A stretch of DNA of 64,000 bases from NCBI GenBank assembly GCA_014526335.1, contig JACTAT010000218.1:62001-126000 (forward strand), read 5' to 3'. Of this stretch, positions 63,271 through 64,000 are shown piece by piece. The DNA is from Chrysaora quinquecirrha. Taxonomy: Eukaryota > Cnidaria > Scyphozoa > Semaeostomeae > Pelagiidae. How positions within the stretch are numbered: the stretch's first letter is position 1; the number at the start of each line of letters is the position of its first letter. Made by a program: the position numbers and the translations under genes. Below the pieces are notes generated by a model, which saw nothing but the letters and a program-made list of their open reading frames with translations, ran no database searches and was not told the origin of the DNA.

Positions 63271-64000
63271 AATTTCTTAAGCCTTCTGTTTTGTCTAAAT
63301 TAATTTCAGGTTAACCAAATGTAAGCCCCACTACTTTGAATCTTTGCCCAATATAATAACTGCATTATTTTAACCAATATCTTAAATCAGTCTGTCTTTT
63401 GTTGTTAACAGATCTTAACTTTTTCAGAAACAATAAATTTTTTTCAGTTGCCATGTAGCTGCTTCGCATAAAAAAATTTCTACTAATATTGCCTGAACCC
63501 CCTGAGCGGTCTTTAAGTACCTGTGGGCCATAACAATAAACTTGAAAGAGAAGTAGCCAGGGAAATTGTTTCCCTTGATTATCTGAATTTTCCGCTTATG
63601 TGAAGAAAATAGGCTGTTCTTGCCGACTTATGGGATTGGTTTGTTTGGGACACAGAGATTAATTTTGTTATGGGTTCGTAATGTGAGAGGCTAAGAGGTA
63701 CTTAATACACAGGACAATATTACACATGTATTCAGAATGTATAAGGAAATGAATTGCTGAAACGCGTCTGGCATTTGAGAATGGAAGGGGTGGTGAAATT
63801 ATTTATTTAAGGTTGAATACAAATTTGTACATATGTGCTATGAGTCCAACTGTATGAATTTCAATACCTTAAGCTAGGTGCCAACTTTACAACATGATAT
63901 GCCAAAAAATTATAAAGCTGAGGAAATTACTCACCAGTAAACTTGTCACCGGTGGTGGTTTTTCTTTCATGCAAGAGCCCTCCATTCCACTCTCATACAT
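63271..64000. other. No gene recognised
   Basis: AT-rich end of the window with no supported coding region or array. Confidence 0.4.

Noticed and set aside
1..64000. rRNA or tRNA genes
   Set aside because: No tRNA-like box A/box B pair with a plausible cloverleaf or rRNA segment was noticed on reading; a covariance search was not possible.

Overview
The window is eukaryotic DNA of about 36% GC by eye. It has GT/AG introns and AATAAA signals, and it is packed with old and young mobile elements. The gene families look like those of an early-branching metazoan, most likely a cnidarian, with a sponge as second choice: HUH/SF3 Rep genes, a RecQ-like helicase paired with a DUF6589-like gene, Polintons, hammerhead-bearing Penelope elements, and THAP/DDE and ZMYM1-type hAT transposases. 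This placement is by recognition only; no search was run.

Left part (1-17.5 kb). A few exons of unidentified host-type genes lie at 0.2-2.7 kb. They are followed by a decayed hAT transposon (3.4-6.5 kb), a THAP/DDE fragment (6.6-7.3 kb), a decayed Rep unit with a half iteron array (8.0-10.6 kb), a second hAT fragment (about 12 kb), a 268-bp MITE (13.1 kb), a LINE 3' end (13.5 kb) and a BEL/Pao-like gag remnant (15.7 kb). The rest is AT-rich and featureless to me.

Middle (17.6-22.2 kb). A complete 4.57-kb element has 589-bp terminal inverted repeats, AG...CT ends and a perfect 6-bp target duplication (CAGGAG). It carries a 1.9-kb GATCAG satellite, a C2H2 protein gene and a small zinc-ribbon ORF inside each TIR. 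Its termini and internal leader match the large Polinton further right, so I read it as a deletion derivative of that family.

Right part (23.2-63.0 kb) is a nest. The outermost shell has near-identical 70-bp inverted termini at 23174 and 63023. It carries a DUF6589-like gene at the left and a RecQ-like helicase at the right, pointing toward each other. Inside it sits a 29.3-kb Polinton (27572-56918) with matching AGTAGGTAGC termini and a perfect TTGGTC duplication. The Polinton has decayed POLB, major capsid and integrase genes but intact cysteine protease and basic core-like ORFs. It is itself invaded by (i) a Penelope-like element with 387-bp pseudo-LTRs that each hold a hammerhead ribozyme candidate, and (ii) a block at about 42.4-55 kb. 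That block holds an intact 447-aa HUH-Rep/SF3 helicase gene, a 235-bp iteron palindrome, an intact Tc1-like transposase, and two decayed copies of an unnamed transposase-like family. A 3.3-kb imperfect palindrome (57.0-60.3 kb) lies between the Polinton and the RecQ gene.

The most novel candidate is the Rep unit. Two copies about 36 kb apart, in opposite orientations, share one layout: a direct-repeat module, an E2F-like site, the Rep gene, a 2+4 array of ACATGTTCCC-type iterons beside an AT-rich loop, then the direct-repeat module again. This looks like a cellular rolling-circle replicon or an integrated circular element.
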